Assembly (NCBI GenBank): GCA_014058105.1
Contig: JACGCM010000560.1
Location: 4,650,001-4,714,000 of the forward strand
DNA: 64,000 nucleotides
DNA from: Kingdonia uniflora
Lineage: Eukaryota > Streptophyta > Magnoliopsida > Ranunculales > Circaeasteraceae
Direction: 5' to 3'
Positions 1 to 10,744 of the stretch are shown in pieces (the stretch's first letter is position 1; the number at the start of each line of letters is the position of its first letter). The notes below the pieces were generated by a model. That model did not search any database. It was not told where the DNA came from and worked only from the letters and a program-made list of their open reading frames with translations. The position numbers and the translations under genes are program-made.

Positions 1-1250
1 TCGCAATCAATTTTTTGTTCTCACAACGCTCTTCGTTCTCGTAACGTCTCACTTCGAATAACGCACCAAAGCTTTAAAGTTTGAATTGCTCAAACTCACA
101 AAATATAAAATTTGATTTAGGTTTTCTAAATCTTTGATTGATTCAATTTGAGTTTTACTTCACATTAACTCGCTCGTTTAAATCTCTCTTCTCTCTAAAA
201 ATATCAAGCCCTAGAAAAGTTTATTTTGGAAGAGGTAAAAAACAAAAATAAGAAATGATTTTTTTTATCAAAAAACTAAAAACCCGAACTTTGTTTAAAC
301 AGAGAAATAGTCTGTTCAAACAGACAAGTTTCTATTCGAACATAACCAAATATCATATTCGAAGAAACAGTGGTCTGAGTAAAATGTTCGAATAGATCTG
401 TTCAAACAGGAAAAAAAAAGTCAGTTCAAATAGAAACCTATTTTCTTCAATAAAACATGATTATTTTTTTTGATCTTTTGTAAAATACTAGCAGATTGAG
501 TTTTTAGAGCGGAGAGGTACAAACCCACGTACCTGTTCAGTGTCAGTCCAGCTGTAGTCACTCCACGTACACTCTCTGACGACGTATAACTAATAGATAG
601 TGTTGACACCTATTCTAGACACGAAATGAAGCAAACTCTAAATATGGATGTTTCACATACACGTGGCAACATCGCAACAATTGGTCTGCCGCGTATTTCT
701 GAACTGTGCGACATATTCAACTAATCAGAACATGACACGTAACATCCCCTATTGGTTGCCTTGTGCCGCCCAGTTCAGAATTGCGCTACATGATTATTTT
801 AATAACCCGCCTTGTGAGTCTCTGAACCGACCCTCAGGGTGGATTTTTTTGTTCAGAAAGTTGCCAGCTAGGCGAGACGACCCAACTACTGCTGGGTGGC
901 CGGTTGGTAAAAAACAAGGTCGGTTGCCTACTGTGGATGCTCTAAGAGGCCGTGTGGCATGCGAGGCCCTTTTATGCAAAGTGGAGTGGTATACTTTGCA
1001 ATGCAGCTTTCAGTCAATAGAGGCCTTAGTAGGCCTTGTTCCTGCAATGTGGAGTGTTCTCCAAAGAACACGAAAACCAGGTTCCCATTTTGCACTTGAA
1101 CTCGGCAGGCCAAGTCGTACAGACAAGCCATGCTCAAGCTCCCTCGAACTTGGAAGCCACAAATATTCAGATGCCCAGGAGACTTGTATCCTGTGAGATT
1201 GTAGACAACCATAAACAATAAAAACAAGGAATTCTCAGTCCCAACTTTTG
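1..1250. other. Intergenic stretch without a recognised gene
   Basis: No protein in this stretch is recognisable. Positions about 285-440 hold repeated short motifs of the type CTGTTCAAACAG and TTCGAA(C/T), like the palindrome cluster in LTRs elsewhere in the window, so LTR-derived sequence is possible. Positions about 688-790 hold an imperfect inverted repeat around TTCTGAACTG. An open frame of 182 codons (648-1196, plus) has low-complexity, non-family-like content and is treated as chance. The right part probably contains the 3' flank of the minus-strand gene that ends at 1539. Confidence 0.4.
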
Positions 1251-1538
1251 TCCCTCAATGAAAAGTAAAAAAAAAGGGAGAGAACCAAATGGAAGAAGTA
1301 ATTAACACTAATTAGATACATTCTGTCGGTTTAACAAAGTGCTCGGTCATAGAAACATAAAACATTAAGCAAATACAAGAGACAGTTAGACTTTGACATC
1401 TACAACAACAAATAAATGATTGATACTGCACATACTAATTATTTCGAAGATGTAACAATAGAGGAAATCGTGCTCCTGATGTCCAGGTCTTAAAAAAGAA
1501 ACAAAAATGAACTACGGATTTCAATTTTTTCAATTGAG

Positions 1539-4500
1539 CTACTTTTTTGATTTAGACTTCATATCTTTAGCAGCCGCTTTAGCAAGAGTAGAGGGTTTAA
1601 TCACACTCTTAGGGTTAAATGCTTTACGTATCTTGAAGACAGCCCAGGCAGTCCCTATGGCATGTCCAGCAGCATCAAACCCCTGGTTTGTTGCCATAGC
1701 AGCTTGTTCCCCATGCCTGCAACAACATTTTAGAATTGCTTATCTGTAAAACGCTTCAATTTAAGCAAATGACCAAGTAAAAAGTGCCTGTGAGAAACAA
1801 GAGTAACTCAATTTTGATAGCTAATTTTAAAGGATGACTATATCATACATCTCAAATGAATGTCTATTATGTTTCCTAGACTTACTTGTGATCTAATTTT
1901 AAAGGATGACTATATCATACATCTCAAATGAATATCTATTATGTTTCCTAGACTTACTTGTGAGAAACAAGTCCTGTAGTCACAACGGATGTTGTTGACA
2001 TGACGTTCTTCCCAGCTACTTCTACGGCGTCACATACCTTAGCTGCCAATAAGGAGGAAATAAAAATAGTTAGGATTTGTATGGTCAAGATCAGTACATT
2101 CAGATAATTAAATTGAGCACCCAGATACTGTATGAAACAGAAACAAAAAACTCAGAAGATGATGAAAACAAGTACGAGACATCGCACTCCTGTAGAAATG
2201 CTACAATCAAGGGTTAGAGGCAGGAATGTGCCCTTTTAAGGGGAAAGCCTAAAAATATCATTTTGCGTCAATACATTGATTTGTGTGATTATTGGTAGCA
2301 GTCAGATTTTGTAGTAATTAAATGTTGCCTCATTTCAAATGTTAGCGTTTATGGTAGCAGTCAAATCATTATTGAATATTGTCGCAATGCGGTTCTTTAA
2401 AAAAACCAACATTTATTTAATTTGATATGGACAACATTTATTCATTTGAAGCCATAATTGTTTTTATTTATGAAACAAGCTAAAAATAAAAAAAGCAATC
2501 TTAACCCCAAAAATTTGTAATTAACAAACGAAATGATTATTTTTTTTTCAATGTAGGAGATTTTGCAATTAAGGATCATTAATTTGGTTTGTTTTTTGGG
2601 AAAAAACATTAGGTCTATATAATAAACCTATTTTCAACCAGCCAAATCAAACTCATTCAAAAAAGAGCAGAGGCACGAAAGTGAGAAAGAGATAGATATC
2701 ATCCACAGATAAGGTGGTTGTTTTTTCAGTTGTAGAGACAAGGTTATATCAAGGGAGGTTGATAGATACTCAGTTTTATATTTCTACTACTAAAACCATG
2801 AATAAATGAAAAGATAAAAAGATAAGTATCTCACATTATGTCAACCTCCTTAGTAATAACCTACTTTGAAAAAAAATGTCTCTTGATGATATTTCTCTCT
2901 TTCGCACCCCTGTGCTTTTTTGAATGAGTTTGATTTGATTGGTTGAAAATAGTTTCATTATATAGACCTTGTGTAATCCTTAATTGCAAAATCCCCTACA
3001 TTGAAAATAAATAAATTTTTTCTCATGTTATTTATAGAATGTTGTGGTAAGATTGTTATTTGTAGCTTGCTTTATAAATAACAATAATTATGGCTTCAAA
3101 ATGAGTACATAAAACTTGTTTTATTGAACACGATTACAAATTATCCTCACATTAAGAATGTCTCCAAGTTGTTCATATCAAATGATAAATATATATAATG
3201 GTTTTAAATAGGGGACTTTATAAGCAAGGATAAAAATTTTTAACAGCAAGGATAAAACAGAAAAATGGGAATCTCGCTGGTTGAGGTAAGGGTTGGTGCC
3301 CACCAGCAAGTTTCAACTTAAGAAACTTGTATGACGCAAATACCCCCGTCTCCTTTTCTCTCTTCATTCGTCATCTCTTCATTAAACCTAACGAAAACAA
3401 AAAAATTCAAATACTCAACTACGCTTGCAAGCTGAAAAAACACGATAAAAATCTCAGAATCACAAACACAAATCCCAGAACGCCCATGGAGTGTAATTCA
3501 TCTCTTGCAGAGCTTTAACGACCCAGAACGTCCATGGGGTCTCCTGGATTTTAAAAAAAATAATCTATTTTTAGTCTAATTTAGGATATGTCGGAATCTT
3601 TTTAACAAATATTTGCATTGCCAAATGCACACAGATATTCTCATAGATATTTCAAATATTTGAAATACTCAATGCAATCAAACAAGCACTTGGTACCTTT
3701 TAATTTTAAAGATCTGGTATTTGCCCCCAAATGAATCTAATAGGCTGGCCACCTAGATCATAGTTGAATATCTGTTGGCACCAAATCCATAGGTTCCTAC
3801 CATACGCATCTAAAAGTTGACACCTAATCTAGAAATCCCTTCATGGAAGACTAGCAATGTACCACAAACGAAACAGCTTAAAGACTAGACAAAGGAACCT
3901 CTGACGACTAAAAGATATGAACAACAAATCTAGAATCAGTTCAAAGAGATGAAGTACCAAAAAATATTCAATGCAACTATCCTCTTGTAAACATTAGTCA
4001 CCACCTAGGACCACAAAATTATCAAAATTTATTGGGCAATGTACTAAGCCATCATCGAAGTTTCATTTAACCTTACTGTATTCCTGAACTCCTAAGTATT
4101 CACACACTATAGTACCCATCTAAAGAGTGGAGACAATCCTATTAACCTCCAACATATTTGGTGCATTTATACACTAAAGACTAACAGTTTGTAGGAGATC
4201 CCAAAAATTGCATGTGAAACTCTTACATTCCAACATCAGCGACTTAGGTCAAGGATACTAGTCAAATGTGTCAACTTTGATGACGTGAAGACAGAGAGTC
4301 TAAAGGGATGATTTCTAAGCACGCATAAATCTTACTAAGTGCAAAACTGAATTCGCAACTGCCATATGGCAAAACTTACTAAAGTGCAAAACGGAATTGG
4401 ACAACATCACGATATAAGGATGCGACTAGTTTGCAGGTAAAGAAGGAAAATTGTGGTAAAAAGTTAAACTTCGCATGCGCATGAAAAGAGAGAAAATTAA

Positions 4501-7500
4501 CTCCCTCTTTGAAGAGAAGGTTTAAAATGAGAAAATCAATAAACCTAATATTTAGTCGAGAGAGAATTTTGGAAACAAAAAGCTAGCGATGGGGTAGGGA
4601 GAAAACATGGCGGGCAAAAAATTGCTTAAAACACAGATGTAGAATACCTATGTTAGCATAAAATTGGAGTCACAAATGACTTATGTGGTCACTCCATAAA
4701 AGAAAGCCACCAGGCATCTTCTTTGCCACAAGTAATATTAGTTCACATAGTTTCCATCATTTTTCCATGTCAAACAAGGAAAATCAGAATTCCATTATTT
4801 CATTTTCATGAAAAAAATTATTTCATGGAGAACTAATCCACAATACGATTGAGAAGCCTGTGTTAGCTGAAAAGTCTGAAGAACACAAATTTGATGAGAA
4901 AAATAAGCTTCAATTGCTTAAAAAAATGAGCTTAACCTAGATCTAACCTTGCCTTTTATAGAAGGTTACAAACCCTAGTTACAAATCTCTCAAATCTAAA
5001 AGAAACTCTAAACAAAGATCTACGTCTATATAATTAACTCTAGTCTAGGCTTGCCCTTTTATAGAGGTTACAAGTCCTAGTTACAATCCAACTCTAATCC
5101 AACTCTAAGAGGTATTTAAAACTCTTAAACTAGAACTGGAATTACGATAGTCGTTCGAACGAACTGAACAATTCTCTGGAATTTTGGCCCAAGGGTTCAA
5201 GTCGTTCGAACGACTCTCAACCTCGTTCGAACAACTTTGGTAAAAACTCCAGTTTCTCCTAGATCCTCCTGGATCATGGCTCCTCCACTTAGGAACCTTG
5301 AGCTCCTGCTCAAGCCAGAACTGTAGATGTGAGAACGCGGCGATGCCCAATTCCCTGCTGTACCACTTTGACGTACTAAACAGCAAAAGAAACGGCTCAA
5401 ATAGCTTCTTGTCACCCACCCCATCTTGTAAAATATACTCACAGGCCTTGCTTTGCCGCAACTTCTGGCAAACCACACGAAGCCCATGGTGATCATCAAA
5501 TCCTGCAACATCCAATGGAACAACAGGCTGACTCTGAAAAAGTACCAACATAGCGGAAATAGTTGGTACCATAACCTTCTCTTGCAACTTCTCCATCTTG
5601 GTTTGTTGCATAGGAGACATTGTCATCGTAGACAATGCTATAGACGACATACTCTCTTGAATCGGTAATAAAGGCTTGCTACTCGCAATAACCAACCTCT
5701 TCACTGGACGGCTTCGCCGACTTGCCGAAAGAGAACCCAATGCGGGTTTGTGAGACGAAATTGTGCAGTTAACTGCTTTACAGTAGCAGATAACTTCGAA
5801 ATTTTCGTTTCTAAAACCGTGAGTCTATCGTTGAAATCACCCATCTCCAAATCGTCCTTATTCGTCGATTTAAGTCTATGATAGATTGTCAACGGACTCA
5901 CAAAAATTCCCAAAATTTGTGTAGATCTAAAAAATACTGTAGCAGTCGCGAAATCACTGTAGCAGACGAAAAAATATTGTAGCAGCCGCCAAAAACACTG
6001 TAGCGCTAACTGAATTTACTGTAGCAGTTCAAAATTCACAGTAGCAGACGTCAGAAATCCACAAAACTTCCCCTTCGTTTGCTAGAGACGGTCACGTGTA
6101 GAGACCATAAACCACAATCAAAACCCGAGAATCTTAACAAGAATCTGATACCACTTAATCCACAATACGATGAAGAAGCTCTAGTTAGCTGAAAAGTCTG
6201 AAGAACACAAATTCGATGGAAAAAATAAGCTTCAATTGCTTAAAAAAATGAGCTTAACCTAGATCTAACCTTGCCTAGTCTTGCCCTTCATAGAAGGTTA
6301 CAAACCCTAGTTACAAATCTCTCAAATCTAAAGGAAACTCTAACCAAAGATCTACGTCTAGATAATTAACTCTAGTCTAGGCTTGCCCTTTAGTTACAAT
6401 CCAACTCGAAATCCAACTCTAAAAGGTATTTAAAACTCTAAAACTAGAACTGGAATTACGATAGTCGTTCGTATGACTCTTATGGTCGTTCGAACGAACT
6501 GAACAACTCTCTGGAATTTTGGCCTAAGGTTTCAAATCGTTCGAACGACTCTCAACCTCGTTCGAACAACTTTGGTAAAAACTCCAATTTCTCCTAGATC
6601 AAGAACATATTTTCTTCTAGTATATTCTTTTACAAAGTAAGAAAATCAGAAAAGTTTGAAGCAAAGTTCCTGATGCCTACTACGTATCTGTAACGAAAAT
6701 CCACAAATATCAAAATAGATAGTAAAGAAAAACTGGTCAAGTAAACATTGATGTAAATATAAAATTTAGTAGATAATTAAGGAGTAGAAGTTCATAGCTT
6801 GTCTCCAATTTCACATAGACCATTAGAAGGCATGATATTTAACCATAGGATTCATTGTCAATGTAAGAAATTTCGGCAAGTAAACAACTATACAAGAAAA
6901 AAAAAAATGAAAAGATGATGAAGGAAAACACGCTCATAGCTTACGTGCGCAAGTAAAACATGAAGAAAAAAGTATTTCAAACAGCAACAAGACAAAATAT
7001 CTAACTGATAGTAATACTCATGCTCAACTACTTTATGTAAGTGAAAAAGGATTAACATACCAAATCCATCCAAGGAAGCAAGAACCACTTCCCCTGGGAG
7101 AAGACCAAAAAATTTCTTCCCCAGTTTTGAATTCACAACTGAACTCGTGAAGTATCCAGAGACTTTCACAACCCCGGAGAGGACACCAGTTGCCACTTTC
7201 TCCGACATCTTTGAGACCCTCTTAACCCTACACAAATGTATAACATCACAATCAATTTCTATACATTTTCTACTAAATAGTCGCAAGGGCAGGAATTTTG
7301 AATCAAAGCTTATGCATATAAAGATTGTCCTAATCTATAAATACCATAAAAGAACATAAAATCGAAATGAGCATCAAAGCAATGACAAAGCAATAAAAAT
7401 TCAAACCTTTTGATTCTCTTCAAAGTTTCGGGGCTAACTTCGGTATCCTTCTTACAAGGTTCCATCCTCTTCTTCAAAAACTCATCCCCCCATTTCAATC

Positions 7501-8413
7501 TATCAACCGTAACATCCCCACACCACAAAATCCCCTTAATTAGTTGTCCCGACCCCATGGCAATCGCCTTTGCAACACTCCCACTATAATCCTCAACATT
7601 TGGAGCCAGCGTAGTCCAATACGCCACCGACCTCTCCTCCATTATCTCCTTCTTCTTCTCCGACTCCAAATCCCCCGGCGAAACATCCTTCGCTGCAGCC
7701 ACATCCAATACCTCAGACTTTTTCGAAACCTTCTGAACTGAAAAACTACTATAATATTCCAATACTCCATCCAACTCCTTCAACGAATTCTCTTGCCCTT
7801 TCGACGCAATGGTCACCCCGTAATTCAACAAACTCTCTGCCTTCTCCTCGTCATCGCTATCATCCGACCCATCCAACTTCGGTTCCCTCAGAGAAAAGAA
7901 ATAATGCGACTCATCAAGCTTCACCGAAGCCTCGTCCTTTGCAAGCGGCCATTGCACCTCATTCCCAACCCTAACTAACACCGCCACAACACTATCGCCA
8001 TACCGAAGCCTCACAATCGTCAAATCCCCCGTCGCCAGCTCAACACTATACTGCTTATCAATCAAATGCACAATTGCACCCGAGATCTTCACCATGACCT
8101 CCTCCACCGATTCAACCGGAGCACTCGGGGGATACAAATGATGGTTTTGTACAATCTTCTCGTCATCATCCATAAATAAATTACCAACTAGGTCTTTCAT
8201 ATCAAACGAAGGGTAAAACGAAGAAGACAACGAAGGCGAAGGCGTGGGTTTCGAGTCCTTCATCGGGTCCGAAGTATCGATCGTTGGATAAAGTGAAGAG
8301 GGGGTTGAGGTGAAAGGGGAGGGAGATTCTGGGTTTGATTGGATGATGTTGGGGTAGAGGGAGCTATTGCTGTTGTTGGTTTTGTAATTAGGGTTTTGAG
8401 ATTGAGATTCCAT
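1539..8413 (-). CDS. ERD7-like: ERD7-like senescence/dehydration-associated protein, 4 exons
   Basis: I assembled four exons on the minus strand: 8413-7407, 7227-7061, 2042-1958 and 1716-1539. All three introns are GT-AG and the phases fit (2, 1, 2), giving 478 codons, close to the usual ERD7-family length. The N-terminal part is Ser/Pro/Tyr-rich and repeats SLYP-type motifs. A middle domain (about residues 100-180) contains LATGDLTIVRL and a FSLREPK strand. The senescence domain (Pfam PF06911 type) runs from about residue 262 (SVAYWTTLAP) through GVLSGVVKVSGYF, KFFGLLPGEVVLASLDGF, VCDAVEVAGKNVMST and GTAWAVFKIRKAFNPKS to a Lys-rich tail. Known of the family: ERD7 proteins respond to drought and cold, bind anionic lipids and associate with membranes or lipid droplets. 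The start follows a CAACAACAACA leader. I see no internal stop. Intron 2 is about 5.0 kb and full of transposons; introns 1 and 3 are 179 and 241 bp. Confidence 0.93.
1821..1964. repeat. 72-bp tandem duplication over the exon 3 splice donor
   Basis: Two head-to-tail units (1821-1892 and 1893-1964) are nearly identical, with one clear internal difference (AATGTC versus AATATC). On the minus strand each unit ends in a TCACAAGTAAGTC context, so the donor of exon 3 of the ERD7-like gene (at 1957/1958) now has a second copy about 72 bp downstream. Reading past the first donor meets TAA at once (CAC AAG TAA), so use of the second donor would truncate the protein. A further 13-bp piece of the exon end recurs near 1788-1800. 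Confidence 0.9.
2430..3175. mobile_element. MITE-like element with long terminal inverted repeats
   Basis: Two arms of well over 150 bp are inverted copies of each other. Examples: TTGAAGCCATAATT near 2448 pairs with the complement near 3085-3100, GTAGGAGATTTTGCAATTAA near 2555 pairs with sequence near 2980-3000, and TTTTCAACCAGCCAAATCAA near 2630 pairs with sequence near 2930-2950. The right arm is interrupted by about 50 bp near 3118-3165 before TTTGATATGAACAAC pairs again. No transposase is present. It lies in intron 2 of the ERD7-like gene. Superfamily is not assigned because I could not fix the exact ends or target duplication. Confidence 0.7.
3176..4833. other. Intron 2 sequence without a recognised feature
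   Basis: This part of the long intron of the ERD7-like gene is AT-rich and has no open frame that looks like a protein, no RNA gene and no clear LTR. A short repeated phrase (CCCATGGAGT / TCCATGGGGT) occurs near 3484 and 3532. Its bulk is likely old transposon debris, but I cannot name a family. Confidence 0.5.
4834..5276 (-). repeat. 3' LTR of the short LTR element
   Basis: About 443 bp, a direct copy of 6156-6601. It contains two minus-strand TATA-like boxes (CTATAAAAGG type, near 4951-4962 and 5055-5066) embedded in an internal duplication (TTATAGAAGGTTACAA / TTATAGAGGTTACAA). It also holds the palindrome TCGTTCGAACGA, which recurs in the 2.9 kb solo LTR at 41160-44085. Confidence 0.88.
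5277..5913 (-). pseudogene. Internal ORF remnant of the short LTR element
   Basis: On the minus strand the interior starts with a short coiled-coil-like segment (MGDFNDRLTVLETKISKL, from about 5840), then after a frame change a segment of about 170 residues read from about 5740 downward that contains WYSRELGIAAFSHLQFWLEQ. The position just after the leader and the coiled-coil start suggest a gag remnant, but I do not recognise a catalytic motif and cannot assign the lineage. The second frame continues into the 3' LTR, which is typical of a truncated copy. Confidence 0.5.
5930..6056. repeat. Degenerate minisatellite with TGTAGCAG core
   Basis: Six or so copies of a core ACTGTAGCAG (variants ATTGTAGCAG, ACTGTAGCGC, ACAGTAGCAG) are spaced about 20-25 bp apart between the primer binding site and the coding remnant of the short LTR element. 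The leader position is where retroelements carry packaging or regulatory signals, but no function can be read from sequence. Confidence 0.75.
6144..6153 (-). other. Primer binding site (tRNA-iMet type)
   Basis: TGGTATCAGA on the minus strand, immediately inside the 5' LTR of the element at 4834-6601. This is the classic plant retroelement primer site complementary to the 3' end of initiator methionine tRNA. Confidence 0.85.
6156..6601 (-). repeat. 5' LTR of the short LTR element
   Basis: About 446 bp, a direct copy of 4834-5276. Compared with the 3' LTR the first TATA-like box is mutated (CTATGAAGGG near 6283-6292) and the second is removed by a small deletion near 6388, so this LTR has probably lost its promoter. 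Confidence 0.88.
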
Positions 8414-8640
8414 TGTTGTTGTTGTTGAAATTAGGGTTTGTAATTCGAGGATTAAAAGAGGGGAATTTACTTAGGAATGAAGAAATGAGGGAGATGATTG
8501 TGATGATGACTTGGCGGTTGGGATTCGGGTAGGGAAGAGAGGCACGTGGCGGGAAAGGAGAAGCCGCGTTTGAATCGCGGAAAATTTATTATCAACTGTC
8601 TGATATCACTCCCGCGCAATTATTGATACAGGTTAACCAT
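8414..8640 (-). promoter_or_regulatory. ERD7-like promoter region with ABRE/G-box
   Basis: CACGTGGC (8543-8550), a canonical abscisic-acid response element with a G-box core, lies about 130 bp upstream of the ATG at 8413. A CAACAA-repeat leader precedes the ATG. ERD7 genes are dehydration- and cold-induced, so an ABRE fits the family. No convincing TATA box was found; the direct repeat ACTGTCTGATATCA at about 8595 and 8640 is unexplained. Confidence 0.6.
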
Positions 8641-8644
8641 ACTG

Positions 8645-9003
8645 TCTGATATCAATGGACCGGATCGGGCCAGGATCGATCCTATAAGGATTTATGTGAT
8701 CCGATCCGATCCGTTATGCCTAAAGCTTTTAGAATTTTTTTAATTATTGGTATATTAAGTTATAGAGATTAACACGAAACATATTTTTGTAAACTATGGA
8801 CACTAACATATATATAAAATTGACAATACATACCTCTAATCCAAAAAATGATGTATCCCATATATTAAAATTAGAGACAAAGTTAGAGACATATTACACA
8901 ACCAATAGGTATATACCCTAGCTAACGGATCGGGTCATGGTGAATCCTAATCCTTTGTTAACGGATCGGATCAGGGTCAAATCCAATCCATTGACAGCCC
9001 TAA
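8645..9003. mobile_element. MITE-like repeat with GGATCGGATC-rich inverted ends
   Basis: The left end (TCAATGGACCGGATCGGGCC, about 8651) and the complement of the right end (GTCAATGGATTGGA, about 8994) are imperfect inverted repeats, and both arms contain runs of (G)GATCGGATC. The interior is AT-rich and non-coding. Such 'CAATGGATCGGATC' repeats are common non-autonomous elements in plants. Exact ends and target duplication are uncertain. Confidence 0.55.
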
Positions 9004-9973
9004 TCTCATGGATTGCTCATGCTTTTCGCAAAATCTCTATTCTAGACCTACACTAAAACCCCTCTATAATAATAAGACCTAACTACTCTATACTAATATA
9101 TAGGGCTAATTAGTTTCAACTATAAAAACTAGTGTACCTGCATGTCGTGCAACTTAAATTTTATTAGAGTCTTGTATCCCCATCATGTTATACTTTCTTT
9201 TTTGGGTGTTATTTATGGGGATTTGCTCCTTGTTCAGCTTTCACAAAAAAAAAAAAAAACCCTCTTAATTATAGGTTAAAACAAATGGAATGCAGTTTGA
9301 GAAAACACAATCTGAACATTGTTCAACCCAATTTTTTTTTACCTGTATAATCACCAATCTGAATAATTGTCTAACAATCTGGATAAGAACAAAACAGTTA
9401 TAAGAACCGGAAGCATCTGACAAAAGAGTTAGAATAAACAATATGTACATTTTGGGTTTTGTGAACTCGTTTGACAAAAAATTATTAAATTTTGATGATT
9501 ATCGGATGAAAAATCAGTAATCTAGAATGACAGTTAGGTTCTTGTAAATCGCATTCATGAGAGAGAGACTATATTTGTTGATAAATTATAATTCCAAGTT
9601 CTTGAATTAAAGAGTAATGAAGGGACAAAGAAATAGAAAATAAAATTATTGGAGGAGATGTTTTGACTTTTAAAGGATTGTCTCATTTTCTGCTAAAGAG
9701 TTAGACTCCCAACCCCATAGGATTCTTAATATTCAAGGCGAAGAGATTTTAGGCGTTTACATAACTGTAGAGAGAATATTGAAGAGTATAGATAGATAGA
9801 TTCAGGGCAATCGGCTTAAAAGTATAGATAGATTCATACTTTCAATCTCTGCCATACAACATACCATAATTTATCCATACAGGTTCACTTTTACTGTACC
9901 GTTATATTTTTTATATAGTTAGCCAATTATACTCTTAAGCTCTTTAGGGTCAAAATCATTGGAGAGTGGAGAC
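9004..9973. other. AT-rich intergenic stretch, nothing recognised
   Basis: No open frame with protein-like content, no RNA gene and no repeat structure beyond homopolymer A tracts (near 9246) was seen. Confidence 0.5.
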
Positions 9974-10210
9974 TGTTAGGAGTTGGGTTTGACCCAAAGG
10001 AGAGAACCCAATTGGGTTGGGTGTCTCTGAACTCCTAATAGGCCCATATAACTAGGGTTTATAAGAGAGTTTACAGAGAGTTATATATATCACAATAATG
10101 GTTTAATATTGTAACCTACAACAATCCTTAAAGATTCTATCAATAATAAGCTATATATTCTTCTCTCATATCTATGTGTGTATGATTGTAGAACAACTTG
10201 TTATCCAACA
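9974..10210 (+). mobile_element. Copia-type LTR with adjoining primer-site-like sequence
   Basis: A 237-bp unit begins TGTTAGGAGTTGGG and ends TTATCCAACA, followed directly by CGTTATCAACATCAAG, the form seen next to many copia 5' LTRs. A T-rich leader follows to about 10340. No second LTR or coding region is found downstream, so this is the 5' end of a truncated element rather than a complete one. Confidence 0.6.
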
Positions 10211-10744
10211 CGTTATCAACATCAAGAAAAAGAGCTAGTGGATTAAGAAAGAAAAAGCTCTCAAAGGAACCATTTTTTTGGATTTTTTTTTGCGTTGTGG
10301 AGAGGTAATTCTTCAAAGATTCATTTTTTTGGTATTAATTTAATGATCTCAATCATAGGATACTTAGATCTGATTATATACGTTAATATCGTATTTTTTT
10401 GACGAATAAAAATCATATTTTTGCCTTTCTTATTTTTACACTTATGGAGGGTTATTTTCAAACAAAAATAGGGAACATTTTATTGATTAGATTGAGGACT
10501 TCGTATATTCGTTACAAAGCCTACTCTATGATGATCATGATGATATATTATGCTCCACCGGGAGATGCCCCTGTCAGCGGAAAATTAGCGTTGAACATAG
10601 GCAGTTTACGCCCAAAAAACAAAGTTTTGATGGTGGATTAGGTCATGTTGACGTAATATTTTTTATATACATGCTGACGTCACCTAGAGTTTGTAAACCC
10701 GATCCAAATCTAATTTTCTAAACTCAGACCTAGATCACACCTAA

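Larger units (their letters stand above)
4834..6601 (-). mobile_element. Complete short LTR retroelement (non-autonomous) in an ERD7 intron
   Basis: The element has two LTRs, a primer binding site and an exact target-site duplication. AGAAC stands at 4829-4833 and again at 6602-6606. Read on the minus strand it begins TGATCTAGG and ends GTGGATTA. TGGTATCAGA, the usual initiator-Met tRNA primer site, lies at 6144-6153, two bases inside the 5' LTR, which fixes the orientation. Total length is about 1.77 kb with only about 880 bp between the LTRs, so no pol fits. It sits in the sense orientation of the host gene. It may be a TRIM/LARD-like element or an internally deleted derivative. Confidence 0.88.

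Noticed and set aside
648..1196. 182-codon plus-strand open frame that could be a novel gene
   Set aside because: No family-like motif, overlaps an inverted repeat, and is open on both strands in part; likely chance.
1507..1749. 80-codon plus-strand open frame
   Set aside because: It is the complement of the last exon of the ERD7-like gene; the minus strand carries the conserved senescence-domain end.
7544..7978. Plus-strand open frames of 61-65 codons
   Set aside because: They are shadows of exon 1 of the ERD7-like gene on the opposite strand.
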